Shown here: positions 34,899-43,198 of the stretch, one piece after another
How the letters are laid out: each line of letters starts with the position of its first letter
How positions within the stretch are numbered: position 1 is the first letter of the stretch
From: Bacteroidota bacterium
GTDB taxonomy: Bacteria > Bacteroidota > Bacteroidia > Chitinophagales > Chitinophagaceae
DNA length: 64,000 nucleotides
Direction of reading: 5' to 3'
Assembly (NCBI GenBank): GCA_013286305.1
Contig: JABDFW010000005.1
Location: 22,030-86,029 of the forward strand
Position numbers and translations under genes: made by a program
Notes under the pieces: generated by a model
Seen by the model: the letters and a program-made list of their open reading frames with translations, nothing else
Databases searched by the model: none
Told to the model about the DNA's origin: nothing

Positions 34899-35612
34899 AT
34901 GAGCGGGGCTGATTTGAATATGAACAATGCAGAAAATCCTTCTTCCGGGGGTAAAGTTTCGCGCGTACGTGTTAAGGTTTGTGGAATGACAAGCCCGGAA
35001 CAGGTTCAGCAACTGGATGATATGGGAATAGAATTTACCGGTTTTATTTTTTATCCCCGGTCGCCACGCTTTGTTCACAGGCATATGACAGCAGAGGAGA
35101 TAAAAAAAATAAGAGGCCGTATAAATAAGGTAGGTGTGTTTGTAAATGCAACTGCTGAGGAAGTATTGCGTACGGTAGATAAATGCGGCTTATACCTTGT
35201 GCAATTGCACGGTGATGAATCACCAAAAGTTTGTGAAAAAATTGCTGATTATATAACCGTGGTAAAGGCATTCAGGTTGGCAGAAGATGAAAATATACTT
35301 TGGAAAATAAAAGATTACCAGGATGTGGTGGATATGTTTCTTTTTGATACCGAAGGCGCGGGATATGGAGGTACCGGTAAAAAATTTAACTGGGAATTGC
35401 TGAAAGGCCTGAATATTGGGAAACCTTTTTTTTTAAGCGGGGGCATTACACCCGCAGATGCTGAAGCGTTAAAAATATTTCAAAGAGAGCCCGTTGCAAA
35501 AGACCTGTTTGCTGTTGATATAAACAGCAAATTTGAAGTAGTTCCCGGAGTGAAGGATATTGAAAAGATAGGAAAATTTGTGAAGGAGTTGTCAGAACCA
35601 CGATTTGGGTAG
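34899..35612 (+). CDS. trpF: Phosphoribosylanthranilate isomerase
   Basis: A 237-aa TIM-barrel isomerase. The core begins VRVKVCGMTSPEQ at about residue 25, with GFIFYPRSPRFV, YLVQLHGDESPKV and PFFLSGGITPADAEAL. The first 24 residues are an unusual extension without a recognised repeat. The last codons and the stop (SEPRFG) lie inside the left inverted repeat of the next unit (35596-35632), so its native C-terminus may have been replaced. Confidence 0.93.
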   Translation: MSGADLNMNNAENPSSGGKVSRVRVKVCGMTSPEQVQQLDDMGIEFTGFIFYPRSPRFVHRHMTAEEIKKIRGRINKVGVFVNATAEEVLRTVDKCGLYLVQLHGDESPKVCEKIADYITVVKAFRLAEDENILWKIKDYQDVVDMFLFDTEGAGYGGTGKKFNWELLKGLNIGKPFFLSGGITPADAEALKIFQREPVAKDLFAVDINSKFEVVPGVKDIEKIGKFVKELSEPRFG

Positions 35613-36085
35613 ATTTTAGAGATTTGAGGATAGCTTGTAGCAATAACATTTAATATTTAGTAATGCCTGAATATAAATATCACGATATTACCCAAAAGAT
35701 TATTGGTGCTGCTATGCGGGTCCATTCAGTGTTGGGCAATGGCTTTCAGGAAGTAATTTATCAAAGGGCACTTGAAATAGAATTTAAAGAATTAAGACTT
35801 TCTTATGAAAGAGAATATAATATGAAGGTTTATTATAAAGGGAATGACATTGGAGAAAGGCGTGTTGACTTTTTGGTAGAAGGGAAAATAATGGTAGAAT
35901 TAAAAGCTATAATTAATTTAGAAAACGTTCATTTGGCCCAGGCAAAAAATTACCTGGAAGCTTATAATGTTGAAGTGGGACTACTTTTAAATTTTGGCGC
36001 AATAAGCTTGGAAGTAAGACGATTGGGAAATAATAAGTATTCTCCCAATATCCTTTAATCCCTAAAATCTACCCAAATCGTGGTT
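35596..36085. mobile_element. Inverted-repeat unit carrying a GxxExxY gene
   Basis: The 37-base arm at 35596-35632 (begins aaccacgatttgggtagatt) is inverted at 36049-36085 with three mismatches. The only gene inside is GxxExxY. The left arm holds the trpF stop (35610-35612). The right arm holds the GxxExxY stop (36056-36058) and the GTG start of the next gene (36080). The triplet cag flanks both outer edges (35593-35595 and 36086-36088), a possible but weak 3-bp target duplication. Confidence 0.7.
35663..36058 (+). CDS. GxxExxY family protein (PD-(D/E)XK nuclease-like)
   Basis: A 131-aa protein with the name-giving motif in GNGFQEVIYQRALEIEF and a nuclease-like core RVDFLVEGKIMVELKAI (Asp ... 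Glu-x-Lys) followed by AQAKNYLEAY. GxxExxY genes are numerous in Bacteroidota and their function is unknown to me. It lies within inverted repeats between trpF and an acetyltransferase gene, and its stop codon falls in the right arm. It is a candidate for the trans-acting factor of the ACCACGATTT repeat family; this is inference. Confidence 0.88.
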   Translation: MPEYKYHDITQKIIGAAMRVHSVLGNGFQEVIYQRALEIEFKELRLSYEREYNMKVYYKGNDIGERRVDFLVEGKIMVELKAIINLENVHLAQAKNYLEAYNVEVGLLLNFGAISLEVRRLGNNKYSPNIL

Positions 36086-36574
36086 CAGACAAGAGATGCC
36101 GTTTTAGATGATTTGCCGCAACTGCTGGATATATACAATGATATTATCCTGCATACTACTGCTGTGTACGATTATGAGCCGCACACACTTGAAATGCGCA
36201 AACAATGGTTTGAAACAAAACAGCAACAGGGTTTTCCTGTATTTGTGGCGGAAGAGGATGGAGTAATAGTTGGGTTTAGTTCTATCGGGTCATTTAGGGC
36301 ATGGGCGGCATATAAATATTCAGTGGAGAATTCTATATATGTAAAAGCGGATTGCAGGGGTAAGGGCATGGGAAAAGTATTAATGCAGCCATTGATTGAA
36401 GCATCAAAAACGTTGGGAATGCACACTATCATTGCCAGTATAGATGCAAACAATGAAGCAAGTTTAAAGTTGCATAAAAGTTTTGGCTTTCAGGAAGTAG
36501 CGCATTTTAAACAGGTAGGCTACAAGTTCGACCGGTGGCTGGATTTGAAGTTTTTACAGTTGATATTTGACTAA
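36080..36574 (+). CDS. GNAT acetyltransferase, phosphinothricin-acetyltransferase-like
   Basis: A 164-aa N-acetyltransferase similar to the PAT/YncA group: VQTRDAVLDDLPQLLDIYND, acetyl-CoA motif VKADCRGKGMGKVLMQPLIE and ASLKLHKSFGFQEVAHFKQVG. The only start near the family N-terminus is GTG 36080, which lies in the right arm of the GxxExxY unit, so its original start appears to have been replaced. Its stop lies in the left arm of the next inverted-repeat unit (36570). Confidence 0.86.
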   Translation: MVQTRDAVLDDLPQLLDIYNDIILHTTAVYDYEPHTLEMRKQWFETKQQQGFPVFVAEEDGVIVGFSSIGSFRAWAAYKYSVENSIYVKADCRGKGMGKVLMQPLIEASKTLGMHTIIASIDANNEASLKLHKSFGFQEVAHFKQVGYKFDRWLDLKFLQLIFD

Positions 36575-36630
36575 GATTTTGACCTGATTTTTTTGATGCG
36601 TCTGAAAGGTTAACCCAAAAATTATTAAAG

Positions 36631-37209
36631 ATGGACTCCTTTTTTTCATTCCTACGTGGCAAAAAACCTTCTTTAAAAATTGACTTTTCAAAGGGGAATG
36701 AAGCATACAAAAAAGGTTGTTCCCTTGCCGATAAAAGACAATGTGAAGAGGCGCTAATTTTTTTGGATATTGCTATTAATAATGCAATAGCAGAAGCTTA
36801 TCAAGAAAGAGGACATTGTTTAATGTCTCTTGAATTTTATATTGACGCTATAGAAGATTTCAATATAGCTATTAAACATAATTCAACAGATTGTAACTTA
36901 TATTTTTGTAGGGGTTTATCAAGACACACAATAGGGGACTTATCAGGGGCTATTTCTGATAAAAGCCTTGCCATCGCGTATTCGAAGTTAAAGAATGAAG
37001 AAAATGCTAATAGAGATATCAAAGCAAAAAATATGGGTTATAACAGTATAACAGAGTACTATGAAGTATTTATGGAAGATTGGGAAAGAGATTTAGATTT
37101 CGATATTAACATGAGAGATAAACTTAGTAAATTAACGGACGCTTCTTTAGCAAATCAACTTCTTAACCAACATTGTCAAATGTGGGATGTGCATCGAAAA
37201 AGGCGATAA
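36631..37209 (+). CDS. TPR-repeat protein
   Basis: A 192-aa protein with about three tetratricopeptide repeats (residues 20-120: GNEAYKKGCSLADKRQCEEA, AYQERGHCLMSLEFYIDAIE, LYFCRGLSRHTIGDLSGAIS) and a charged C-terminus with no recognised domain. It has no signal peptide. It is AT-rich relative to the trp genes and carried in the same inverted-repeat unit as the GIY-YIG-like gene, so it is probably accessory cargo. Confidence 0.75.
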   Translation: MDSFFSFLRGKKPSLKIDFSKGNEAYKKGCSLADKRQCEEALIFLDIAINNAIAEAYQERGHCLMSLEFYIDAIEDFNIAIKHNSTDCNLYFCRGLSRHTIGDLSGAISDKSLAIAYSKLKNEENANRDIKAKNMGYNSITEYYEVFMEDWERDLDFDINMRDKLSKLTDASLANQLLNQHCQMWDVHRKRR

Positions 37210-37288
37210 ATTATTAGAGAGGTTTATCATAACATAATTTTAAGAGGGTATTTAAGAAAAATTAAGAAAGTTAAGAAAGTTAAGATAA

Positions 37289-37741
37289 ATGAATATGACC
37301 GTGCTAAATATGTTTTTAGAAAATCAACTATATTCTTGGAAAAATTTTCCATGTACCAGATTACGCGAATTAGAAGATATAGCATTTAAGAACCATCTCG
37401 CGGTCGAAAATGGTGTTTATATATTTTATTCTTCTACAAATATCTCTCGATTAAAAGGGAAGTCGAAAATTATATATGTTGGACATGGACAAATTTATAA
37501 ACGTTTGATACCAATTTTGGAGTTTATTTTTGAAAATCATAGCAATGAAACAAAAAGGAAGCACAGTGCGAAAAAAGATTTAAAGAGAATATATCAAGAC
37601 AAAAATTTGCGTATAAATATTAATGTGTCTTATTGTATTATTGAAACAAAAGAAAAAGCTAAAGAATTAGAGAAGGAAATTTTAGAAGAATATTGCAAAA
37701 AACATATTGAGCCGCCTCCATTAAATCATACGCGAAAATGA
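37289..37741 (+). CDS. GIY-YIG-like nuclease domain protein
   Basis: A 150-aa protein with a GIY-YIG pattern: GVYIFYSSTNISRLK, then KIIYVGHGQIYKRL, and a late Glu in KELEKEILEEYCKKH followed by PPPLN, as in GIY-YIG domains. The motif is divergent, so catalytic competence is uncertain. It is AT-rich, follows the TPR gene by 79 bases and precedes trpB. A stutter gttaagaaa lies just upstream (37262-37283). Confidence 0.65.
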   Translation: MNMTVLNMFLENQLYSWKNFPCTRLRELEDIAFKNHLAVENGVYIFYSSTNISRLKGKSKIIYVGHGQIYKRLIPILEFIFENHSNETKRKHSAKKDLKRIYQDKNLRININVSYCIIETKEKAKELEKEILEEYCKKHIEPPPLNHTRK

Positions 37742-37884
37742 GTGATGGACAAAGTTGCAGATGTTCCAGTGTGCGACGCAACCGCCGCTTCATAGCACCA
37801 CAACAGCCGGTAACAAAAACATAAAACACAAAACAGAAAACGTATATCAGGGCAATCAGATAAATCAGTTTAAAATCGTGGTTA

Positions 37885-39108
37885 ATGATAAATACAACAA
37901 TATCGCTGAACAGGGGCACATATAAGCAGCCAAATATTTTTGGGTATTATGGCAATTATGGCGGGGCTTATATTCCGGAGATGCTGCACAGGAATGTGGA
38001 GGAATTAAAGGAGAGGTACCTGGAGATCATGTACGAGCCTGCGTTTCAAAAAGAGTTTCGTGATCTGCTACGCGATTATGTGGGCAGGCCAACTCCTCTT
38101 TTTTATGCAAAACGGCTGAGCGAAAAACATAACACCAACATTTACTTAAAACGCGAAGACCTTAACCATACCGGTGCGCATAAAATTAATAATGCAATAG
38201 GCCAGGTGCTGCTTGCGCAAAGGTTAGGCAAGAAAAGGATTATTGCGGAAACGGGCGCAGGCCAGCACGGGGTGGCAACAGCAACCGTATGTGCATTAAT
38301 GGGGCTGGAATGTATAGTATATATGGGTGTAAAGGATATTGAACGTCAGGCGCCGAATGTTGCACGTATGAAAATGCTTGGTGCAACAGTGCGCCCTGCG
38401 GCAAGCGGAAGCCAAACATTAAAAGACGCAACCAATGAAGCAATCCGCGACTGGATAAATAACCCTAATGATACACATTATGTAATAGGCAGCGTTGTAG
38501 GGCCGCACCCTTACCCGGATATGGTGGCACGCTTTCAAAGTATCATCAGTGAGGAGACCCGTAAGCAATTATTGGAACATACGGGCAGTGAATTGCCAAC
38601 ACATGTTATTGCTTGTGTGGGTGGAGGCAGTAATGCTGCAGGTGCGTTTTATCATTTCTTAGATGAACTAACTGTAAAGCTAATTGCCGTTGAAGCGGCA
38701 GGCCATGGAGTGCACAGTGGGATGAGCGCGGCCACCACGCAATTAGGCAGGCCCGGCGTATTACACGGCAGCAAAAGTTTAGTAATGCAAACAGAAGATG
38801 GGCAGGTGGTTGAACCGCACAGTATTTCTGCGGGGCTGGATTACCCGGGCATTGGCCCAATGCACGCGCATTTATTTGAAACCGGCCGGGGCACCTTTTT
38901 AAGCGCTACAGATGATGAAGCATTACAGGCAGCTTTTGAATTATGCAGGCTGGAAGGCATTATTCCCGCATTGGAAAGCGCGCATGCCCTGGCAGCATTA
39001 AATCAATTGAGGTTTAAGAGAACGGATACTTTGGTAGTATGTTTAAGTGGGAGAGGAGATAAGGATTTGGCAACGTATATGAAGAATATAGAAGCCCCTA
39101 ACCCCTGA
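37885..39108 (+). CDS. trpB: Tryptophan synthase beta chain
   Basis: A 407-aa PLP enzyme that condenses indole with serine. It has [20 protein letters not shown], the PLP lysine at about residue 100 in [28 protein letters not shown] and the phosphate loop [16 protein letters not shown]. The start follows the right arm of the preceding inverted-repeat unit by 1 base. The C-terminal residues NIEAPNP and the stop are encoded by a CCCCTGAAGGGG palindrome (P10). Confidence 0.95.
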   Translation: MINTTISLNRGTYKQPNIFGYYGNYGGAYIPEMLHRNVEELKERYLEIMYEPAFQKEFRDLLRDYVGRPTPLFYAKRLSEKHNTNIYLKREDLNHTGAHKINNAIGQVLLAQRLGKKRIIAETGAGQHGVATATVCALMGLECIVYMGVKDIERQAPNVARMKMLGATVRPAASGSQTLKDATNEAIRDWINNPNDTHYVIGSVVGPHPYPDMVARFQSIISEETRKQLLEHTGSELPTHVIACVGGGSNAAGAFYHFLDELTVKLIAVEAAGHGVHSGMSAATTQLGRPGVLHGSKSLVMQTEDGQVVEPHSISAGLDYPGIGPMHAHLFETGRGTFLSATDDEALQAAFELCRLEGIIPALESAHALAALNQLRFKRTDTLVVCLSGRGDKDLATYMKNIEAPNP

Positions 39109-39116
39109 AGGGGAAT
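39094..39116. repeat. Palindromic element P10 at the trpB stop
   Basis: gcccctaacccctgaagggg is the left-end form. The trpB TGA stop is the centre of the palindrome. There is no right-end partner before trpA. Confidence 0.65.
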
Positions 39117-39178
39117 GGGAAAGCGAAAAATGAAACGTTAGATATGCAAATAGCATTTAATAAATTGAATACACGCTA

Positions 39179-39970
39179 ATGGGCAGGATATCAGAATTAT
39201 TTAAGCAAAGACAGAACAATATTTTAAACGTGTACTGCACTGCGGGTTTTCCGCATTTGGAAAGTACGTTGACGGTGATGAAGGCTTTACAGGATAATGG
39301 CGCCGACATTATAGAACTTGGTATGCCATACAGTGACCCTCTTGCTGATGGCCCTGTTATACAAGAAAGTGGTACAGTAGCTTTACATAATGGAATGACT
39401 ATCGCAAAATTGTTTGAACAATTAAAAGCCCTCCGCAATAGCTCCATCACTCTGCCTGTGATACTAATGGGATATATGAACCCTGTATTGCAATATGGGT
39501 TTGAAAAATTTTGTGCAGATGCTGCTGCAGTCGGAATAGATGGATTGATATTGCCTGACCTGCCACAATATGAATTTGAAACGGAGTATGGCGCTGTAAT
39601 AAAAAAATACGGCCTGGATTTTGTTTTTCTTGTAACGCCTGAAACATCGGATGAACGCGTTAAACAACTGGATGCACTAAGCAGCGGATTTTTATATGCG
39701 GTATCCTCTTCATCTACAACAGGGAAGGATAAGGATTTTAATGCGGTGGAAAAATACCTGCAGAAATTACAATCATTACAATTAAAAAATCCGGTACTTG
39801 TTGGTTTTGGTATTAAGGATAAACAAACATTTGAAGCAGCATGCAAATATGCTGATGGCGCTATTATAGGCACTGCGTACATAAAAGCATTGGAGCATGC
39901 AGAAGATATTAATGAAGCAACAAAAAAGTTTTTGGAAGGAATAAAGTCCCACCCCCTAAAGGGAGGCTAA
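39179..39970 (+). CDS. trpA: Tryptophan synthase alpha chain
   Basis: A 263-aa TIM-barrel that releases indole from indole-glycerol phosphate and channels it to TrpB. It has FKQRQNNILNVYCTAGFPHL, the catalytic Glu and Asp in DIIELGMPYSDPLADGPVIQ, GLILPDLP and VLVGFGIKDKQTFE. The last residues (SHPLKGG) are encoded by palindromic element P11. Confidence 0.95.
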   Translation: MGRISELFKQRQNNILNVYCTAGFPHLESTLTVMKALQDNGADIIELGMPYSDPLADGPVIQESGTVALHNGMTIAKLFEQLKALRNSSITLPVILMGYMNPVLQYGFEKFCADAAAVGIDGLILPDLPQYEFETEYGAVIKKYGLDFVFLVTPETSDERVKQLDALSSGFLYAVSSSSTTGKDKDFNAVEKYLQKLQSLQLKNPVLVGFGIKDKQTFEAACKYADGAIIGTAYIKALEHAEDINEATKKFLEGIKSHPLKGG

Positions 39971-40075
39971 GAAATAAAGCCTTCATATTAGGTGGGCTTT
40001 AAAGATCATATAAATTATGGAGATAGAAACAATAAACCGGCTTCAAAGTTCCCCTTTAGGGGCGGAGGGGCATCC
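39947..40075. mobile_element. Palindrome-bounded unit between trpA and hisH (P11-P12)
   Basis: Left end P11 (39947-39967, caccccctaaagggaggcta) encodes the TrpA C-terminus; right end P12 (40049-40075, ttcccctttaggggcggagg) lies inside hisH. Between them is a hairpin taaagcc (39975-39981) with ggcttta (39995-40001). The hisH start codon is inside the unit. Confidence 0.6.
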
Positions 40076-40694
40076 TGTGACAATTATCAAATACAACGCG
40101 GGCAACATTCAAAGTGTCTTGTACGCTTTGGAGCGCATTGGCGTTTCTGCTATTGTTACAGATGATCATGAGCAAATTATTGCGGCAGACAAAATTATTT
40201 TTCCGGGTGTTGGTGAAGCCAGAAGTGCCATGAATTACTTAAATGAAAGAGGGCTGGATAAAGTGATAAAAAATCTTACTCAACCGGTGCTGGGCATTTG
40301 TTTGGGTATGCAATTAATGTGCAGGTATTCAGAAGAAAATGATACACCGTGTTTAAGCATATTCGGTGAAGAGGTAAAGAAATTCGCAAGCCCCCATCCT
40401 CCCGAATCAAGTTCGGGACAGGCTCTAAAGGGGGGTATTAAGATCCCACAAATAGGCTGGAATAATATTTACGATCTTAAATCGCCATTATTCAAAAATG
40501 TTCCTGAAGAGAGCTACTGTTATTTTGTACATGGTTATTATGCCGCTTTAGGTGAGCATACTATTGCCACAACCAATTATGTACAGCCTTACAGCAGCGC
40601 TTTGCACAGGGGTAATTTTTATGGCGTGCAGTTTCATCCTGAGAAGAGTGCGGTGGTTGGAGAACAGATACTTAAAAATTTTATCAGTCTATAA
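40017..40694 (+). CDS. hisH: Imidazole glycerol phosphate synthase, glutaminase subunit
   Basis: A 225-aa class I amidotransferase that feeds ammonia to HisF. Catalytic Cys95 (VLGICLGMQLM), His207 and Glu209 (GVQFHPEKS) are present. The enzyme body begins at VTIIKYNAGN (residue 21). The first 20 residues come from palindromic element P12, and residues about 125-140 (SPHPPESSSGQALKGG) come from P13, an insertion in the loop before KIPQIGWNN. Two independent repeat insertions thus lie in one enzyme. Confidence 0.94.
   Translation: MEIETINRLQSSPLGAEGHPVTIIKYNAGNIQSVLYALERIGVSAIVTDDHEQIIAADKIIFPGVGEARSAMNYLNERGLDKVIKNLTQPVLGICLGMQLMCRYSEENDTPCLSIFGEEVKKFASPHPPESSSGQALKGGIKIPQIGWNNIYDLKSPLFKNVPEESYCYFVHGYYAALGEHTIATTNYVQPYSSALHRGNFYGVQFHPEKSAVVGEQILKNFISL
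40391..40435. repeat. Palindromic element P13 inside hisH
   Basis: A long-form element with inner hairpin cccgaa-tcaag-ttcggg. It is nearly the reverse complement of P9 in trpC (34034-34083). It lies in frame in the middle of hisH, with no partner end. Confidence 0.8.
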
Positions 40695-40702
40695 ATACAA
40701 CA

Positions 40703-41416
40703 ATGCAAATAATACCTGCTATTGATATTATTGATGGAAAATGTGTGAGGCTTACGCAGGGCGATTATTTGCAAAAGACGATATACAACGAAAACCCGCT
40801 TGAGGTTGCCAAACAATTTGAAGATGCGGGGTTACTAAGATTGCATCTTGTTGATCTGGACGGAGCAAAGGCGGGTGCAGTAAAAAACTGGAAAGTGCTT
40901 GAAACGATTGCCTCCCAAACATCGTTGATCATTGATTTTGGTGGAGGTTTGAAAAAAAAGGAAGATGTGCAGGTTGTGTTTAATTCAGGCGCAGCATTTG
41001 CAACTGTTGGAAGCCTCGCCGTTAAAAATGAAGCGGAGTTTGTAAAATGGCTGCAATATTTTGGTGCGGGTAAATTTTTATTGGGCGCCGATGTAAAAGA
41101 AGAAAGGATAGCTATAAGCGGATGGGCTGAAACAACCGACAACTTGGTGTATGATTTTATTGAAAAATATATTGCCTGCGGCGTACAGCAAATTTTTTGT
41201 ACTGATGTAAGCAAAGACGGTAAGTTGGAAGGGCCATCTATCGGGTTGTATAAAAACATCATTGCCAAATTCCCGGCATTGCATTTTATAGCAAGCGGTG
41301 GAGTGAGTTCAGTAAAAGACCTTGAAGACCTTAAAGCAATTGGTTGCAAAGGAGCGATAGTGGGAAAAGCGATATATGAAGGCAGGATAAAGTTAGAGGA
41401 ACTGGCAACCATCTAA
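40703..41416 (+). CDS. hisA: ProFAR isomerase
   Basis: A 237-aa TIM-barrel isomerase acting on the histidine-pathway intermediate ProFAR. It has MQIIPAIDIIDGKCVRLTQG, the catalytic Asp in that first strand, HLVDLDGAKAG, DFGGGLKKKEDVQ, a second Asp in IFCTDVSKDGKLEGPS and HFIASGGVSSVKDLEDL. Normal length. It follows hisH by 8 bases. Confidence 0.95.
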   Translation: MQIIPAIDIIDGKCVRLTQGDYLQKTIYNENPLEVAKQFEDAGLLRLHLVDLDGAKAGAVKNWKVLETIASQTSLIIDFGGGLKKKEDVQVVFNSGAAFATVGSLAVKNEAEFVKWLQYFGAGKFLLGADVKEERIAISGWAETTDNLVYDFIEKYIACGVQQIFCTDVSKDGKLEGPSIGLYKNIIAKFPALHFIASGGVSSVKDLEDLKAIGCKGAIVGKAIYEGRIKLEELATI

Positions 41417-42225
41417 GTCCTCTAAAGGGAGACTTTAAGAAAAATATGAAAGAATAAATATGCATCAAATTCTAAACGTTCATGTAGTTACAGAAGGGTA
41501 CAATTTTTGGTTGTTTGCCTTGGCGAGCCTTATGCTGAATATTACACCGGGCAACGATATGCTTTATGTAGCCACAAGAAGCACAAGCCAGGGGGTTAAG
41601 GGCGGTGTTATATCCGCTCTTGGTGTAATGGCCGGTTGCATGGTACATATTTTTGCGGCGGTAATAGGGCTGTCAGCTATTATTGCAAGCTCGGCAGTGG
41701 CTTTTCAAACGATAAAATATATTGGCGCGGGGTATTTAATTTATCTTGGTATCCGCTCAATTATCAGTAAAAAAAATGCATTTGTTGTTAATGCTAAAGC
41801 GGTTGATGTTTCTTACAAAAGAATATTTTGGCAAGGTGTTTTAACCAATGTGTTAAACCCAAAAGTTGCTTTATTCTTTTTGGCATTTTTACCCCAGTTT
41901 ATTAAGTTATCGGCGAAACATGTGTGGCCGCAAATATTATTTTTAGGTACTTGGTTCGATGTTGGGGGAACTTTGATCAATATTCTTGTTGCGCTGTTAT
42001 TTGGTAAGATTGGCGCATGGTTTAGCAGGTCTGCATGGTTTCAAAAATGGCAAAACAAAGTAACGGGGCTGATTTTAGTTGGGTTGGGAGTAAAAGTGGC
42101 AATGGGGAGCAGAGGACATTAAAGGGTATTTTCCAGGCACGCTATTCAAGTGAAAGCAAAATTATGAGCGAAGAGTTACATAAAACGGACAAAGCTATAA
42201 GTTCCCCCTTTAGGGAGCAGAGGGT
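41417..42225. mobile_element. Palindrome-bounded unit carrying a LysE gene (P14-P15)
   Basis: Left end P14 (41417-41436, gtcctctaaagggagacttt) starts at the hisA stop. Right end P15 (42201-42225, gttccccctttagggagcag) lies inside the N-terminal coding part of hisF. The cargo is the LysE-family exporter gene, which is not otherwise part of histidine synthesis. The hisF start codon (42164) is also inside. Confidence 0.5.
41460..42122 (+). CDS. LysE/RhtB family exporter
   Basis: A 220-aa inner-membrane protein with about six hydrophobic segments and the family start [26 protein letters not shown]. The family exports amino acids such as lysine, homoserine or leucine; the substrate here is unknown. 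Its position between hisA and hisF, within inverted palindromic ends, suggests it is either cargo or an exporter regulated together with amino acid synthesis. Confidence 0.85.
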   Translation: MHQILNVHVVTEGYNFWLFALASLMLNITPGNDMLYVATRSTSQGVKGGVISALGVMAGCMVHIFAAVIGLSAIIASSAVAFQTIKYIGAGYLIYLGIRSIISKKNAFVVNAKAVDVSYKRIFWQGVLTNVLNPKVALFFLAFLPQFIKLSAKHVWPQILFLGTWFDVGGTLINILVALLFGKIGAWFSRSAWFQKWQNKVTGLILVGLGVKVAMGSRGH

Positions 42226-42988
42226 GCACGGCCTCACCAAACGCATCATTCCCTGCCTGGATATTAAAGATGGCAGAACGGTTAAAGGCACCAATTTTGT
42301 AAACCTCCGCGATGCGGGTGACCCGGTTGAACTTGGCGCATTTTACGCGCAGCAAGGCGCGGACGAATTGGTTTTCCTGGACATAACTGCCACCAATGAA
42401 AGACGCAAAACCCTAAGTGAACTTGTTAACCGCATTGCACATCACATTAATATCCCTTTTACGGTTGGTGGGGGTATTTCTTCTGTTGAGGATGTAAGTG
42501 TTCTGTTACAAAATGGGGCAGATAAGATCTCGGTAAATACCGCGGCGTTTAAAAGGCCCGAACTGATACAGGAACTGGAGAAACAATTTGGCAGCCAGTG
42601 TGTTGTTTTGGCCATTGATACCCGGAAAGAGGATGATGGCGAATGGTATGTTTATTTAAACGGAGGCCGGGTAAAAACGGATGTAAAGTGTTTTGATTGG
42701 GCCAAAAAGGGTGTTGCACTTGGGGCAGGAGAAATATTGTTAACCTCTATGAACCACGATGGTACAAAGCAGGGTTTTGCGCTGGATATAACAAGGCAAC
42801 TGGCTGAGGGCCTGCCTGTGCCGGTAATTGCCAGCGGCGGCGGTGGAACCATGCAGCATTTTGTGGATGTATTTGAACAGGGTAATGCAGATGCAGCTCT
42901 TGCGGCCAGTATTTTTCACTTTAAGGAGATCAGTATTCCTGATTTGAAGCGATATTTGCAGAAGGAGGCAATAAATGTGAGAATATAA
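42164..42988 (+). CDS. hisF: Imidazole glycerol phosphate synthase, cyclase subunit
   Basis: A 274-aa TIM-barrel that makes IGP and AICAR using ammonia from HisH. The body starts at [19 protein letters not shown] (residue 24), with the catalytic Asp in that strand, [38 protein letters not shown] and PVIASGGGG. Most of the 23-residue extension before it is encoded by palindromic element P15. The frame is open upstream to 42035, but 42164 is the first start after the LysE stop. Confidence 0.94.
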   Translation: MSEELHKTDKAISSPFREQRVHGLTKRIIPCLDIKDGRTVKGTNFVNLRDAGDPVELGAFYAQQGADELVFLDITATNERRKTLSELVNRIAHHINIPFTVGGGISSVEDVSVLLQNGADKISVNTAAFKRPELIQELEKQFGSQCVVLAIDTRKEDDGEWYVYLNGGRVKTDVKCFDWAKKGVALGAGEILLTSMNHDGTKQGFALDITRQLAEGLPVPVIASGGGGTMQHFVDVFEQGNADAALAASIFHFKEISIPDLKRYLQKEAINVRI

Positions 42989-42991
42989 ATA

Positions 42992-43135
42992 ATGTATTTC
43001 GTCCTGGCGATAAATATAATAGCTATTGCCGTTTTCAACTGGATGAAACGCAAACAAAAAGAACGACGGGTTTATTATACAGACAGATTTGACTATATTT
43101 TGAACGAGTTGTTAGAACGATTGAGAAAGGATTAA
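42992..43135 (+). CDS. Possible 47-aa membrane microprotein
   Basis: A short frame 3 bases after the hisF stop: a hydrophobic N-terminus (MYFVLAINIIAIAVFNWMKR) followed by a charged tail (about residues 19-47) with two Arg/Lys clusters. The single-helix plus basic-tail design and tight spacing in the operon suggest a real small membrane protein. I do not recognise it. Confidence 0.5.
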   Translation: MYFVLAINIIAIAVFNWMKRKQKERRVYYTDRFDYILNELLERLRKD

Positions 43136-43171
43136 TGACCAGTAAAGCCTCAATATCCTTAAATAAAGTTT

Positions 43172-43179
43172 TATATTTG
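43172..43179 (+). promoter_or_regulatory. -7 promoter box of the PIN toxin-antitoxin module (TATATTTG)
   Basis: A match to TAnnTTTG 19 bases before the antitoxin ATG. It would give the module, and perhaps hisIE, transcription independent of the trp and his leaders. Confidence 0.5.
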
Positions 43180-43198
43180 TGAAAGTAATTGTTACGTT

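Larger units (their letters stand above)
36570..37883. mobile_element. Decayed inverted-repeat unit with TPR and GIY-YIG genes
   Basis: The left arm (36570-36601, contains gattttgacctgatttt) and the inverted right arm (37852-37883, contains aaatcagtttaaaatcgtgg) match at about 22 of 32 positions. They resemble the better-preserved arms at 52998-53148. The left arm contains the upstream gene's stop; the right arm ends 1 base before the trpB ATG. The interior is AT-rich with codon use unlike the trp genes. Confidence 0.5.

Noticed and set aside
35593-36088. CAG triplets taken as proof of a target-site duplication
   Set aside because: Three bases match by chance often, and the related unit at 52998-53148 shows no such duplication, so it is noted only as possible.
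40765-41412. 215-codon minus-strand frame
   Set aside because: It is a shadow of hisA on the other strand with no family features.
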